From Apodemus sylvaticus (lineage: Eukaryota; Chordata; Mammalia; Rodentia; Muridae): 64,000 bases of DNA. The stretch's first letter is position 1; each line of letters starts with the position of its first letter. Under the pieces are notes generated by a model. The model made no database searches. It was not told the DNA's origin and saw nothing but the letters and a program-made list of their open reading frames with translations. The DNA lies in NCBI RefSeq assembly GCF_947179515.1, contig NC_067491.1:3038312-3102311 (forward strand). Reading direction: 5' to 3'. The translations under genes were made by a program, and so were the position numbers. Below are positions 10,613 to 21,006 of the stretch, piece after piece.

Positions 10613-11157
10613 AAAATAGTCATAAGAGGCAGATTGAGGGAGGAAACTGGGAGGAAGAGGAGATGGGGAGAGGAATGGGGGAAGGGGTGCAGGATCAGGT
10701 ATGGGAAGGGACAGGAGAAATGGCCAGATAGCCATGAGAATGAGTAGAAATCTTCAAATGACAGGGGTGAGGAGGTGGTGGGCATCTCCAGGACAAGACA
10801 GAGACCTGGGATAAGAGAAGTGCCCAGGAATCAGTAGGAGTGGCCTTAGCCTTGACTCACAACATGGAGGATATGGAACCTGAAGAGGCTATCTGCTATA
10901 TCCAGACAGGAACCCCAGTGGATCGACAGAGACACCAACCCATCCACAAAACGTTCAGTCTCTCCTATCTACAAGGAATGCAGGTACTGGGGAGGAAGCA
11001 GAGACTGAGGGACTGGCCAACCAATGCCCAGCCCAACTTGAGACCCATCCCATGGGCAAGCACCAAATCCCTGACACTATTAATGATACTCTGTTATGCC
11101 TGCAGACAGAAGCCTAACATGGCTGTCCTCTGAGAGGCTTCACCCAGCAGATTTTAT
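10613..11157 (+). mobile_element. Lx-type L1 3' UTR, inverted plus arm
   Basis: This is the L1 3' UTR segment that normally lies just upstream of the minus arm, here in the opposite orientation. It includes GAAGAGGCTATCTGCTATAT, CAACTTGAGACCCATCCCAT and CCTCTGAGAGGCTTCACCCA. Its outer 3' end stops within a few bases of where the minus arm starts in L1 coordinates. That is the arrangement expected from twin priming (5' inversion) during a single retrotransposition. Confidence 0.7.
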
Positions 11158-11361
11158 GTTTTATTGTAAAATGATGAAATAAAATAAAATCCTTCGCAGT
11201 ATGATTTTCTTTAATATCAATTAGTAACAAAACAAATAGCATTCATTAACTTATTAACTGTTGTTAAACAATATTTTAAATAATTATAGGGTTCAACTGA
11301 TGAATGAAATGATTTATTTTATTTTTTATTTTATTTTATTATTATTTTTGTTGTTGTTTTT

Positions 11362-11515
11362 TGGATTTGGTTTTTTCAAGACGGGGTTTCTCTGTATAGC
11401 CCTGGTTGTCCTGGAAATCACTCTGTACACCAGGCTGGTCTCGAACTCAGAAATCCACCTGCCTCTGCCTCCCAGAGTGCTGGGATTACGGGCATGCACC
11501 ACCACTGCCTGGCTA
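11362..11515 (-). mobile_element. B1 SINE, minus strand
   Basis: Antisense B1: TTTTCAAGACGGGGTTTCTC, CCAGGCTGGTCTCGAACTCA, GTGCTGGGATTACGGGCATG and the complement of the head, CACCACTGCCTGGC. T-rich sequence at the left is the antisense A tail. The CAGAAATCCACC form again marks a Mus-type B1. Confidence 0.9.
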
Positions 11516-11519
11516 TGAT

Positions 11520-12274
11520 ATTTTTTTTAAACTGATTTTTTTCTCCTACAAATTTGAATTCAGAAACGTTCAAGCTGATGTACTGTGTATCACCACCAGG
11601 TGGCAGCCGACACCCATTTCAGAGCGCGCAATTACAAAGTTCTTCCTAAGTTGACCTCAATCAGAGCAGCATGTGGACCAACACGTTTATCTAATTTGAA
11701 TAACTGGAGGGGACATATTTGCAGCTAAAAGGACAGTAAAGGCATTTTTTCTTAGATTATTCATATTTTATTAAGGATGCCCAAGGTTAAAAAGAATTTC
11801 AAAGGTGAGGTAGCCCAAAAAGGTCTGACTAGGCACAAAGAATGCTAAATGAGCACATTTAAGATGTAAAGTGGTAGGTAAATTTGAAGAAAATCAAGTG
11901 GTTACACTGTCAGTGGGAAATGATCAAACTCTAAGGTGACATGATGTGAAGCTAAATATAGGGAACTCAGTGCCTTGTCTCAGGATCTAACTTTGTGGAA
12001 ATACCCAGTTGTTTTGAAAGTATTTCAATTTTACAGAGGTTGTAACTCTATGCCTGTCATTATAATTTATGATTATTAATACATTGCTTTATTATACCTT
12101 CTTCCTGAACTTTCTGAGAATATACTGTAGACATAATGTCTACTTATTTATTATTCAGCTTAAAACAAGGATAGTAATTTTCATAACTAAACTGTAATTA
12201 TGAAAATCAAGAAATTTCACAAGATGCAATATTGCTATTTAACTAACTTACAGACTTAATAAAAATTTTACTTT
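11520..12274. other. AT-rich intergenic DNA, no gene seen
   Basis: Nothing recognisable over about 750 bp. Confidence 0.5.
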
Positions 12275-12276
12275 TT

Positions 12277-12640
12277 GGGCTGGGGAGATGGTTCAATGGG
12301 TAAAGTGTTTCTTGGGCAAGCATAAGGACTGGAGTTTGGATCCTCAGCACCCTAGTAGAACTGCATGTGACACTTCATGCCTGCAACACTACTGATTAGG
12401 TGCTGATTGGAGACAGGTGGATCCATGAATGTAACAGGACAGCCATCTTAATACAGATAACAAGCTCCGGGTTCAATAAGAGAGCCTGCTAAAAGGATAA
12501 AAAACTTGGAGAAGCAACTGAGGAAGATATCTCAACATCAAACTCTGTCCATATACTCACCCTCTGGCAGGTACAACCCCACAAACATTGTACACATGCA
12601 TACGCCACACATACATGCACAAACATTACCTAAACATGCT
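12277..12640 (+). mobile_element. B4 SINE
   Basis: It starts GGGCTGGGGAGATGGTTCA (ID/tRNA-like head), passes through GGTGCTGATTGGAGACAGG (B1-like middle) and ends in a CA-rich ACACATGCATACGCCACACA tail. A B4 element combines an ID head with a B1-like body, and this order is visible here in a diverged copy. Confidence 0.7.
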
Positions 12641-14176
12641 CAGGATCATCATTACACGCAATTCTCATTCTTCTCGTCTTTTTTACGTCTAGCATTGTTC
12701 TTCCATCTTTATTTATCTTTCATGGCTGACATTTCTAAAGAATGAAGTGTGGTATCTTCCTGAGCCTACAGTTCTCAGTGCACACAATTGCATAAGGAAA
12801 ATATCAAAATCTCTGACCACAAACTGGGCTTGCCTTGGCCTGGAAACATAGCCCCCATCATCATCCAGTCTCCTGAGATTTTGTGTTAGAGTCAAGGTTT
12901 AAATACTTTCTGAACCCAGTATCAGAGTTTTAGGCAGAAGGAAAGTTGGTAGTATGTAAGAACTTGAGGTACAAGCTCCCTTCTCCCCTCTTTCCCTCTT
13001 TCCCTCTTCCTCTCATGGTGCTATTTCTAAACATAGCTCTAATTTTATCCCAATAAACTCAATTTTTATTGATTTATCACTGGACACACTAATCATCCAA
13101 AACTAGTAGTTTAAAGTTGAAAGTTTGATAGGAATAAAATGTTTATATAACTTTAAAATATTTTTAAAAATTTAATAATTTTAAAAGAAAAACCATAAAT
13201 TTATAGGTGAGAGAAAGTGTTCCGTCTCAGACCACCCCCCCCCCCCCTGTATCCCCCTGCCCTGGCACAAGGACCTGAGGTGCATATTTTAAACATCAAA
13301 GCAGACTTGGCTTTTAGGTTCCCCAGCATCCCTACCTGTCATACTCTGCCCCCAGCCTGAATTTTGCAGCCCAGGGGCTGGGCTGCCTTTCTTGCAGAGG
13401 TACTTCCCTATACAATCCAGACATTTTGGTCTGTTGTTCTCTTCTTCTCTTTCTCCTCTTTCTGTCTGTGAGCTGTTTTCTTTCTTTCTTTCTTCTCCCT
13501 CCCATCCCCACCATGGCAATTTCCCTGGCTTCCTTTCTTGGGAACACTGATCTCTCCTGCACAGGAGCAGCTTCCTGATAAACCTGCCTTTAATAGTTAA
13601 GCCTGGGTTGAATAGGCTCATTGGACTAGGGAGAAATAACCTATCAGAGAGCATGACTACAACCCTCACAAAAGACACAGCCTTCCCACATGCTTCCTGG
13701 TGCTGTGCACTTAGACAGATAGCATCATTCACTGCATGTCCAAATCTGATCACATGAACTATGGAGAAATCAAACTCAAAAACACTCTACAATGCCATAC
13801 CACATTCTTCAAAAATGTTAATGTCATGAAAGATGGAGAAAGATGAAAGAACAATTTTGGACTTTAAAATAAAAAAAAATGAAAAGAGAAATGAAAACTG
13901 CATGTAATGCAGAAGTAACATCTGATCTCACAGATCTCTCTCCTGATGTCCATCGCCCCTCGAGCTGCCCTTCTCCATCTTTTTAATCAACTCTCGCAAA
14001 TCCATCCTGCTTATCTCAGAAGAGGACATAACTGAAATAAAGCTTTGAAGGGAGGAGAGGCTCGATTTTTCCACTAGCTGGGTAGACAGTAGATTTTCAT
14101 CTATAGGCTAGACAAATGCCATCTACTTCACATTCCCCCACTGGCTTGCAGTGAGATCATGAGGAAATATACAGTA
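12641..14176. other. Intergenic DNA with poly-C and CT-rich stretches
   Basis: A 13-base C run lies at 13235-13247 and a CTTTCTTTCTTTC stretch near 13482. A 154-codon minus-strand frame at 13289-13753 crosses this CT-rich region; its protein has no recognisable domain, so it is not called. Part of 13300-13600 has an LTR-like pyrimidine-rich look, but I found no ends. Confidence 0.4.
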
Positions 14177-14190
14177 GAAAAATCTGTTAG

Positions 14191-14967
14191 GATCAAAACA
14201 ACCCCGAGATTTCACCTTACACCAGTCAGAATGGCTAAGGTCAAAAACTCGGGAGACAGCAGATGTTGGCGAGGATGTGGAGAAAGAGGAACATTCCTCC
14301 ACTGCTGGTGGGGTTGCAAGATGGTGCAACCACTGTGGAAATCAGTCTGGAGGTTTCTCAGAAAACTGGACTTGACACTTCCGGAGGACCCTGCTATACC
14401 TCTCCTGGGCATATACCCAGAGGATTCCCCGGCATGCAATAAGGACACATGCTCCATTATGTTCATAGTAGCCTTATTTATAATAGCCAGAAGCTGGAAA
14501 GAACCCAGATGCCCCTCAAAGGAGGAATGGATACAGAAAACGTGGTATATTTACACAATGGAATACTACTCAGCAATTAGAAACAATGAATTCACAAAAT
14601 TTTTAGGCAAATGGTTTGATCTGGAAAATATCATCCTAAGTGAGGTAACCCAATCACAAAAGAATACACATGGAATGCAATCTCTGATAAGTGGATATTA
14701 ATTAGCCCAGAAGCCCTGAATACCCAAGGCACAAATCGCATAACAAATGACTCCCATGAAGAAGTATGGAGAGGGTCCTGATCCTGGAAAGGATTGATCT
14801 AGCATGGGAAGGGAATATAAGGACAGAGAAAAAGGAGGGAGGTGATTGGAGAAGGGATGGAGAGAAGAAGGTTTATGGGACATATGGGGAGGGGGGATCC
14901 GAGAAAGGGGAAATCATTTGGAATGTAAACAAGAATATAGAAAATAAAAATGTTAAAAAAAAAAAAA
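14191..14967 (+). mobile_element. 5'-truncated L1 with target-site duplication
   Basis: Contains the last part of L1 ORF2 (reverse-transcriptase protein C-terminus, stop at about 14699-14701) followed by a 3' UTR and A tail at about 14955-14967. The conserved segment with DPAIPLLGIYP and WYIYTMEYYSAI is clear. A 14-bp duplication with one mismatch flanks it: GAAAAATCTGTTAG at 14177-14190 and GAAAAATCTGCTAG at 14968-14981. The frame is still open, but it is only the tail of ORF2: the endonuclease and polymerase domains are absent, so the copy is dead. Confidence 0.92.
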
Positions 14968-15014
14968 GAAAAATCTGCTAGAAGAAAGACTGTTGGTTTT
15001 CATGAGGGATGTGA

Positions 15015-15595
15015 TTCTTGAGAGGCTACCCGTGTGTTGTCGATGTCTCTATACTCATGCCACTTCTGGCTTCCTGCGCATGGGCTATGTGCGTTGGTCT
15101 GGTGATGTCCACAGGCTTTAGGAAAAGGGCTCATCTGTGCCCTGCTTGGCTCCTCTTTCCAGAGCCCTGGAGATCGCCAGAGACCCTAGAGAAGAGGCAC
15201 TCCTGGGTGTAGGGCAGATGCTGTGCAGCTGAGCTGTTAGGATAAGGCTGGCTCTGTCAGCTTTTAGAAGTCAGACAAAGCATCACCCCATCTTTCACTA
15301 GAGGAAACTGGTGAGTTTTCTCCTCACTCTCAGTGCCTCTCAAGGCCCAGAGAGAGGCTGTTATTGGGAAAAATCTGAAGAAGTAGCAGTCTCATTGCAT
15401 GAGGCAGAAGAAAAAAACTGATCACCTTCTCTGTCCTTTATTATAATCCACAAGGCAAATAGGATGAAAGAGAATTATTCTCAAGGCTGATACAGAACAG
15501 AGGAGCGGTTGAGAGCTGCGAGGAGCATTAATTCTGAGGGTTAAAAAACATGCGATTCTTAATAAGTCCGTCAGTCAAATGTCATCTTACTTTTT
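15015..15595. other. Intergenic DNA, no gene seen
   Basis: No supported frame or repeat in about 580 bp. The composition is somewhat more GC-balanced than the neighbourhood. Confidence 0.45.
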
Positions 15596-15599
15596 TTGT

Positions 15600-15729
15600 T
15601 GTTTTTAGATAAGATCTCAATTCGTAGGTCCTAGCTGTCCTGGAACTTACTATATTGACCAGGCTGGCCTCTAACTCACAAAGATCCACCGGCCTCTGCT
15701 TCCAGAGTGCTGGGATTAAAGGTGTGTGT
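15600..15729 (-). mobile_element. B1 SINE, minus strand, left part (interrupted)
   Basis: Antisense B1 with CTGTCCTGGAACTTACTATA, GACCAGGCTGGCCTCTAACT and GTGCTGGGATTAAAGGTGTG. It is broken off at 15729 by an LTR and resumes at 16183 with TGTGTCACTATGCCTGAC, the complement of the B1 head. Confidence 0.85.
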
Positions 15730-16182
15730 TGTTAGCATTCTGTCTAAGCTCCACCTCACAATTACCTGGCAACAGCCAGACATGCCCCTCCCCACCGTTA
15801 CCTGGCAATGCCAGGCCGGCCTGGCCTACTATAAAAAGGGATGCTCAGCCCCGCCTCTCTCTTACTCCTCTTATTCTCACCTCTTTCACTCTCAGCTTCT
15901 CTCTTGCCCCTCTTGGGCTCTCCTCCCCTCTCACTTCTCTTCACATGGTCATGGCTGGCCTCTGCTTCTCTACTCTCTCCCTCTCTCTGCCTTTCTCTGC
16001 CTCCACTACCCCTTAACTCTCATCCCATGCCCTGAATAAGCTCTACTCTCTGCTATGCCGGTGTGTGGATCTGGTCCCTCGGGGGAAGGGATGCCTTGGC
16101 ACGGGCCCGCTGAGGCACCCCCTTCCCCCACACTGCCGTATACCTTATTCTCTACCCTCTGTCTCCTTTTATGATCACAACA
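15730..16182 (+). mobile_element. Solo LTR inserted in a B1
   Basis: A 453-bp unit starting TGTTAGCATTC and ending TGATCACAACA, with complementary TGTT/AACA ends. It is flanked by a perfect 5-bp duplication TGTGT at 15725-15729 and 16183-16187, exactly where the B1 is interrupted. A TATA box (ACTATAAAAAGGG, near 15829-15841) and an AATAAG-type poly(A) signal near 16035 lie in the right order. The LTR family is not recognised with confidence. The frames over the CT-rich part at 15707-16039 are not genes. Confidence 0.8.
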
Positions 16183-16203
16183 TGTGTCACTATGCCTGAC
16201 ACC
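16183..16203 (-). mobile_element. B1 SINE, right remnant
   Basis: TGTGTCACTATGCCTGACA is the continuation of the B1 that ends at 15729; the two parts join without loss once the LTR and one 5-bp duplication are removed. Confidence 0.75.
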
Positions 16204-16374
16204 TCCTCTCTCTTCAAGTATCAGAGGCCAACAGACCTATCCTAAAGATAAAGTTTTATGGACTTTAGGGGTATAGTATACTTTTCCTTTTCAAAGGATA
16301 GTTTAATTTTGCAAGACTGTTGGGATATAGAGGTGGGGTTGGCACCATGCAGGAAGAGGCACTATGCTTTTCAG

Positions 16375-16480
16375 AGAGGTGTTGGATTCGAGTCTTGATT
16401 CTACCATTTACTTGGTATTTGAGTTTGGACAAACTCCACTGCCCTGTAGCTTTGTTTTCTCATATAACAAGGAAGGGATG
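16375..16480 (+). mobile_element. MIR ancient SINE
   Basis: The order GATTCGAGTCTTGATTCTAC, CATTTACTTGGTATTTGAG, then TTTTCTCATATAACAAGG follows MIR (GGGTTCGAATCCTGGCTCTG, CCACTTACTAGCTGTGTG, TTTCCTCATCTGTAAAATGG). Diverged, as expected for its age. Confidence 0.6.
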
Positions 16481-16794
16481 CTAAACAGAGGTATGTGAAA
16501 CTACTCCATAGTAAATAAACTAACAGCATAGCTATTATATCCTTTTCACTTATATTAGTGAAGACATTAGATTGAGGGTTAGAAAACCTGGTTTTTATTT
16601 TTTATTTTTTTTCTGAATATCCAGCAATACCCTCCTCTTTTCCCATAGGTACCCCACAAAAGAGCAAACTCATGAGATGAACGTCTATTTCCAGTTCTGA
16701 CACTAAGTCATGTTTACAGCTAATGTAAATGGCTGTGTTGCTATGAGGCCCAGTTCCCCATGTGTAAATGTGCAGTAGTTGGCATATTTAGAAT

Positions 16795-16965
16795 CAGTTT
16801 GTCCTACATTTGGTTCCTGCATTCACCATTTGCTAATATATGACTGAGAGCATTTTACTTTATTTTCCTGAACCTCAGTTTTTTTCAGTTAATGAGTGGG
16901 TGGATTATAATATTTAATACTGTGCTTGGCTTTGTAAAGATTCTGTATGATAATAAACATAAGCT
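16795..16965 (+). mobile_element. MIR ancient SINE, second copy
   Basis: Segments TGGTTCCTGCATTCACCATT, CTGAACCTCAGTTTTTTTCA and GTGGATTATAATATTTAATA track the MIR core and 3' half. It lies 300 bp after the other copy in the same orientation. Confidence 0.6.
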
Positions 16966-16987
16966 CCTTAGTAGAGCTCAACACGAA

Positions 16988-17033
16988 GTAAACAATCTGG
17001 AAGCAAATTAGTAAACAACCTGGAAGCAAATTA
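16988..17033. repeat. 23-bp tandem duplication
   Basis: Two adjacent 23-bp copies, 16988-17010 and 17011-17033, differ at one base (GTAAACAATCTGG versus GTAAACAACCTGG, both followed by AAGCAAATTA). Confidence 0.95.
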
Positions 17034-17342
17034 AAAGCAGGAGGCTTTTCTGTATGGGTGGAATAACCTAAGAATTGTTCTTTAAATTAAAATTTTTCTT
17101 TCTTAAAGTAAAAGGAATAACACAACAGATGTGCAACACTCAGATCTTAATTGCTTTTCACATTGAGCTGAAGTATATCTGAGAATATCTCCCTTAGTTC
17201 AACTGTAACTTGCTCCAACAACCCTTAACCTAGCTCCAGGATGACCCAGAAAGGGTTCATATACTCTCAGACTCACATTCATCATGCAGAGTGGACCAGT
17301 TCTTAGCTACAAATCCTCCTTTCCAGACACTCTAGTACCATT

Positions 17343-17343
<1 letters not shown>

Positions 17344-17378
<35 letters not shown>
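17344..17378. repeat. (CA)n microsatellite
   Basis: An uninterrupted CA run of about 34 bp. Confidence 0.95.
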
Positions 17379-17380
<2 letters not shown>

Positions 17381-18149
17381 TCATGACAAGCATGCACTCA
17401 CACCTATACACAAAATCACCACACACGTGTAATTTCTCTAAAACCAAACTAATGTCTCTGTTGACCCTTGGCCAGAAGCCACTTTCTTTTTCCTTTCTCC
17501 CAGGGGAATGTCATCCTCTGTGACACCCTGCCCCCACTGCCTGCCCATTGCAGGCACACACTGGTCAGGATCCCTTTGCTCCTCTATTGCTTGGTAATTG
17601 TATTCTCCACCTCCTAGTGTCATGCTAATACAAGCTCCTGGCACAGCTGTCCAGATTAAATTAGAATGCAGACCAGCAGGCTGACTAATTACATTTTCTG
17701 GGTTAGAATTGTCTTCTCCCATCTTTGGGGTACTGGTCCAATAAAGAGTAAATGAGCAGTGCCAATATTTGCTGAGGATAGTTGACTCTTTGTGCCTGGG
17801 TGGTTTTGTATTCCCAGCCAATTTGGGCCCCTTGAATTAGATTAAGACCATATGAGAGAATATAGCTTTATTCCAAGGACCTCCACAATCCCACCCAAAC
17901 TCCTGTTGGTGGTCAGCTCAGTAGGGCCAAATGGAGGATGATAGGGGACTTTTCCTTAAAAATAAGCCTCGACTACCACCTCCATATGTCCATCTGTTCT
18001 TGCAACGCACAGTGTTTCTGTCACATGTCTGTGCCTCCTTTCCTGCAGGAGAAGAATTGTTGAATTCTTGTTCTGTCTTCCTTAGTACTGGGGATCAGGC
18101 TTAGAGCCGTACACTTATGAAGAAGGCACTGTACTACCAAGTCACATTC
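17379..18149. other. Intergenic DNA, no gene seen
   Basis: The 127-codon minus-strand frame at 17438-17821 has no recognisable domain, homologue or promoter context and is not called. Confidence 0.45.
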
Positions 18150-18310
18150 TCCATACCTGCTTAATTTTTTTATTTGGAGTCAGGGTCTTATTGGATTGCC
18201 CAGGCTAGTTTTGAATGCATTCTGTAGTGCGTGCAGGGTTTGTATTCTGATAATCCAGTTTTGCCTTCCCTAGTAGCTGGGATTACAATTATAAGCCATC
18301 AAGCCTTGAC
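18150..18310 (-). mobile_element. Antisense B4/proto-B1 SINE, diverged
   Basis: GGAGTCAGGGTCTTATTGGA, TTGCCCAGGCTAGTTTTGAA and AGCTGGGATTACAATTATAA follow the antisense 7SL-derived SINE order. Too diverged for a subfamily. Confidence 0.55.
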
Positions 18311-18599
18311 AAATACTTTGTACTTCTGTCTCACATTTAAAAATAATGCTACTGTAATTATTAATTATTAATACAAAGCATTTTCAGGGATTGCCTTTTA
18401 GTTTATGCCTTTTCTTGCTTATGCCTGGAAAATAATAGTTTTCTTCATGATGACAGGGTCTTCCTTTTTAAAATTATTTTTAATAAAGAAAAAACTATCT
18501 GTCAATATTTGTCACATTAAAATTTATCTTACGCTTTTGTATCTAACAATAAGGGGATAGAAAATGTGAAGTCATAACTCTTGCTTTGAAGAAAGCCAT

Positions 18600-18735
18600 A
18601 GCCATTAAACATAGTAGCACATATGTTTGAGAGGAAGAGGCAGGAGAATCAGGAGTACAAGGCTATCTTTGGATGTATATCTGGTTCAAGACCAGCCTGG
18701 ACTATATAAGACATTGTCTCACAAGAACAAAAACA
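18600..18735 (+). mobile_element. Old B1-type SINE
   Basis: GAGAGGAAGAGGCAGGAGAA, TGGTTCAAGACCAGCCTGGA and ACATTGTCTCACAAGAACAA match the B1 body and tail, diverged from modern copies. Confidence 0.6.
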
Positions 18736-18773
18736 GAGGAGTCAGGCTTTATATATGTGAAATAAGTATGTGA

Positions 18774-19172
18774 ACTGGCTGGTTTTGTGTCAACTTGATA
18801 CAGGCTGGAGTTATCACAGAGAAAGGAGCTTCAGGTGAGGAAAGGCCTCCATAAGATCCAGCTGTAAGGCATTTTCTCAATTAGTAATCAAGCGGGGGAG
18901 GGTCCATCATGGGTGGTGCCATCCCTGGGCTGGTGCTCTTGGGTTCTATAAGAGAGAAGGCTGAGCAAGTTAGAGGAAGCAAGCTAGTAAGAATCATCCC
19001 TCCATGGCCTCTGCATCAGCTCCTGCTTCCTGACCTGCTTGAGTCCCAGTAACCTGACTTCCTTTGTGATGAACAGCAGTGTGGAAGTGTAAGCTGAATA
19101 AACCCTTTCCTCTCCAACTTGTTTCTTGGTCATGATGTTTGTGCAGGAATAGAAACATTGACAAAGACAGTA
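18774..19172 (+). mobile_element. URR1-like hAT-type DNA element
   Basis: A 400-bp non-coding unit beginning ACTGGCTGGTTTTGTGTCAA and ending TTGACAAAGACAGTA, so the ends are imperfect inverted repeats (ACTG...CAA versus TTG...CAGT). An 8-bp duplication TATGTGAA lies at 18767-18774 and 19173-19180 (frame of one base ambiguous). Eight-base duplications are typical of hAT transposons. Internal text such as ATCCAGCTGTAAGGCATTTT and AAGCTGAATAAACCCTTTCC is familiar to me as the rodent URR1 repeat. No transposase frame. Confidence 0.7.
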
Positions 19173-19180
19173 TATGTGAA

Positions 19181-20097
19181 TAGAAATCAGGAAATATATA
19201 TATATATATAACGTACTATAGGCAGAAAAGGCATGTTGATTGAAGAAGAACCTTTAAGTAAAATTTTGAAAATTATTCATAAGACTAATAAAATGAACAT
19301 GGGAATTCTGTACCAAGAGAATGAAGACAGAGACATGAAAGGCATAACAATTTCATGACTTATAAGCATGGCGGGTATGAAGGAAGTACCCAGAGATGAG
19401 GATGGTTTTAATTCTTAATTTTTTAGAATTTCATAGAATATTTATTGATCATATTCTTACTCACTTTCCAGACCCTCCCAGATCCTTTTCTATTCTCCTA
19501 TCTACTCAACTTCATGTTTTTCTCTTTCTTTAAACAAACAAATTTTAAAAGCACACAGATAAACCAAAAATATGAACTGGCCAATTCCTGAGAATGGAGC
19601 CTGCCGTAGAGTGTGCTGATATGCCCACTGTTGCTTCATTAAAGAAAATTGACTTTCTTTCTCTCTCTTAGAATGTATAAGTTTCAAATATACTCTTGGC
19701 TAGGGGTGGGACAGAGATAAGTTTTGAGAAGTAGAATGATGCTTTATTTACAGAGCTCTATGGGGCCCAAACTTCTTAGCTGAGGGGGACACGAATTTTT
19801 CTTAAAGTCTAGAGCTACCCCAATTATGAGCATCAAAATTATGCCTATAACATTCCTTCTACAACTAAGTGTACTGCTGTAATGTGACTGTTCCTTTTGT
19901 AGTGACACAAAAGAATAACATTTAATGGATTAAAAAGAAAAATTCTGGCAGTAGAGTTACTTTAAACAGAGCATTGGTGTCCCCCCTCATAGTCCTTGAA
20001 CTCCTTTGCCACTGGGTTTCTTCATACATAAATTCAGAATATGTTTCTTCTGCACTGTATCAATTACTATTCTAAAGATAACACAGTGTTATGGAAT
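19181..20097. other. Intergenic DNA, no gene seen
   Basis: Short (AT)n near 19195-19210; otherwise nothing recognised. Confidence 0.5.
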
Positions 20098-20112
20098 AGA
20101 AAGGCCCTTTCT

Positions 20113-20255
20113 AAGCCGGGCATGGTGGCACACGCCTATAATCCCAGCCCTTGGGAGGCAGAGGCAGGCGGATTTCTGAGTTCGAGGCCAGCCTGGTCTA
20201 CAGAGTGAGTTCCAGGACAGCCAGGGCTACACAGAGAAACCCTGTCTCAAAAAAC

Positions 20256-20292
<37 letters not shown>

Positions 20293-20297
20293 AAGAA
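20113..20297 (+). mobile_element. Young B1 SINE with long A tail and 15-bp duplication
   Basis: Full-length Mus-type B1 (GCCGGGCATGGTGGCACACG ... ACACAGAGAAACCCTGTCTC) with an A tail of over 30 bases grading into GAAAGAAAG. A perfect 15-bp duplication AGAAAGGCCCTTTCT flanks it at 20098-20112 and 20298-20312. The intact length, tail and flanks indicate a recent insertion. The 63-codon frame over it is the SINE itself. Confidence 0.95.
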
Positions 20298-20604
20298 AGA
20301 AAGGCCCTTTCTCTTGAACACTTCACTCTAGTACCTAGGTAATTAAACGATGCATACATGTATACGTGTTTTTTTTTAAAGTGATTGTTATATGACCAAA
20401 GAACAAGAACTCTGTATTAGTTTCCTAGTCTACCTTAGGAAAGCATTGAGCTTCTGGTTTTATATGTACTCTGTGCTAAAAGGAAGTGCTAAGCTGTCAA
20501 CCTGCCATGACCACACTTTCTCTGAAGCCTACAGAGAAATCCATGGTTACCTCTTTCTTTTCTTAGTTCCTATGCAGTAAGCACACAGTAAGCACAAGAG
20601 ACTT

Positions 20605-20695
20605 AGGAGGCTAGGGAGATAGATGGCTTAGTGGGTAAAACTGCTTGATGTACAGAATTCAGTAACTTTTGGATCTGAGTTTGAATCCCAGAACT
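20605..20695 (+). mobile_element. B2/B4-type SINE fragment
   Basis: TAGGGAGATAGATGGCTTAG followed by TGGGTAAAACTGCTTG and GATCTGAGTTTGAATCCC matches the tRNA-derived head shared by B2 and B4. The rest is missing or interrupted. Confidence 0.55.
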
Positions 20696-20744
20696 AATAT
20701 AAAAGCAAAGTATATGTACAAGGAACTGCAGGCCTCCGCATAAA

Positions 20745-21006
20745 TGTTGGGGGCCGTGCAGCCTCAGAGGCAACTTCTGCGTGAGGACCTAATTGAATAC
20801 TGCCCAAGAGCCTAAAGATTGGTCGTACAGACAATGGCAGCCTATTGGGAACTGCCACTTGAAATACATGCTTGCTTGGGACCAATGGGATGCGGGTGGA
20901 GGGTATGGAGGACGTTCCCTGAGAATTAATAAAGCAGTTTGCTGCTCCCTTTTCACCTGCCCTCAGAGTCTGAGCCATTGATTTCACACCCTCTAATCCC
21001 CAACCA
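20745..21006 (+). mobile_element. Putative LTR or ERV fragment
   Basis: Starts TGTTGGGGGCCGTGC, the usual opening of rodent class II LTRs. It has CCAAT-like boxes, an AATTAATAAAGCAG poly(A) signal near 20913 and a possible end near CCCCAACCACCA at about 20998-21009. No clean target duplication was found, and the following 250 bp might be internal retroviral sequence. The 137-codon frame on the minus strand across it is not a gene. Confidence 0.4.

Noticed and set aside
10080..11175. Target-site duplication for the twin-primed Lx
   Set aside because: Short AT-rich similarities exist, but none is specific enough to call.
13289..13753. 154-codon minus-strand frame
   Set aside because: No recognised domain and lies over CT-rich sequence; a chance frame is more likely.
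14159..14701. 180-codon frame as a host gene
   Set aside because: It is the C-terminal tail of L1 ORF2 with an L1 3' UTR, A tail and target duplication.
15707..16039. Three overlapping frames of 64-110 codons
   Set aside because: They lie within the CT-rich leader of a solo LTR and have no recognisable product.
17438..17821. 127-codon minus-strand frame
   Set aside because: No domain, conserved motif or signal; frame length is possible by chance.
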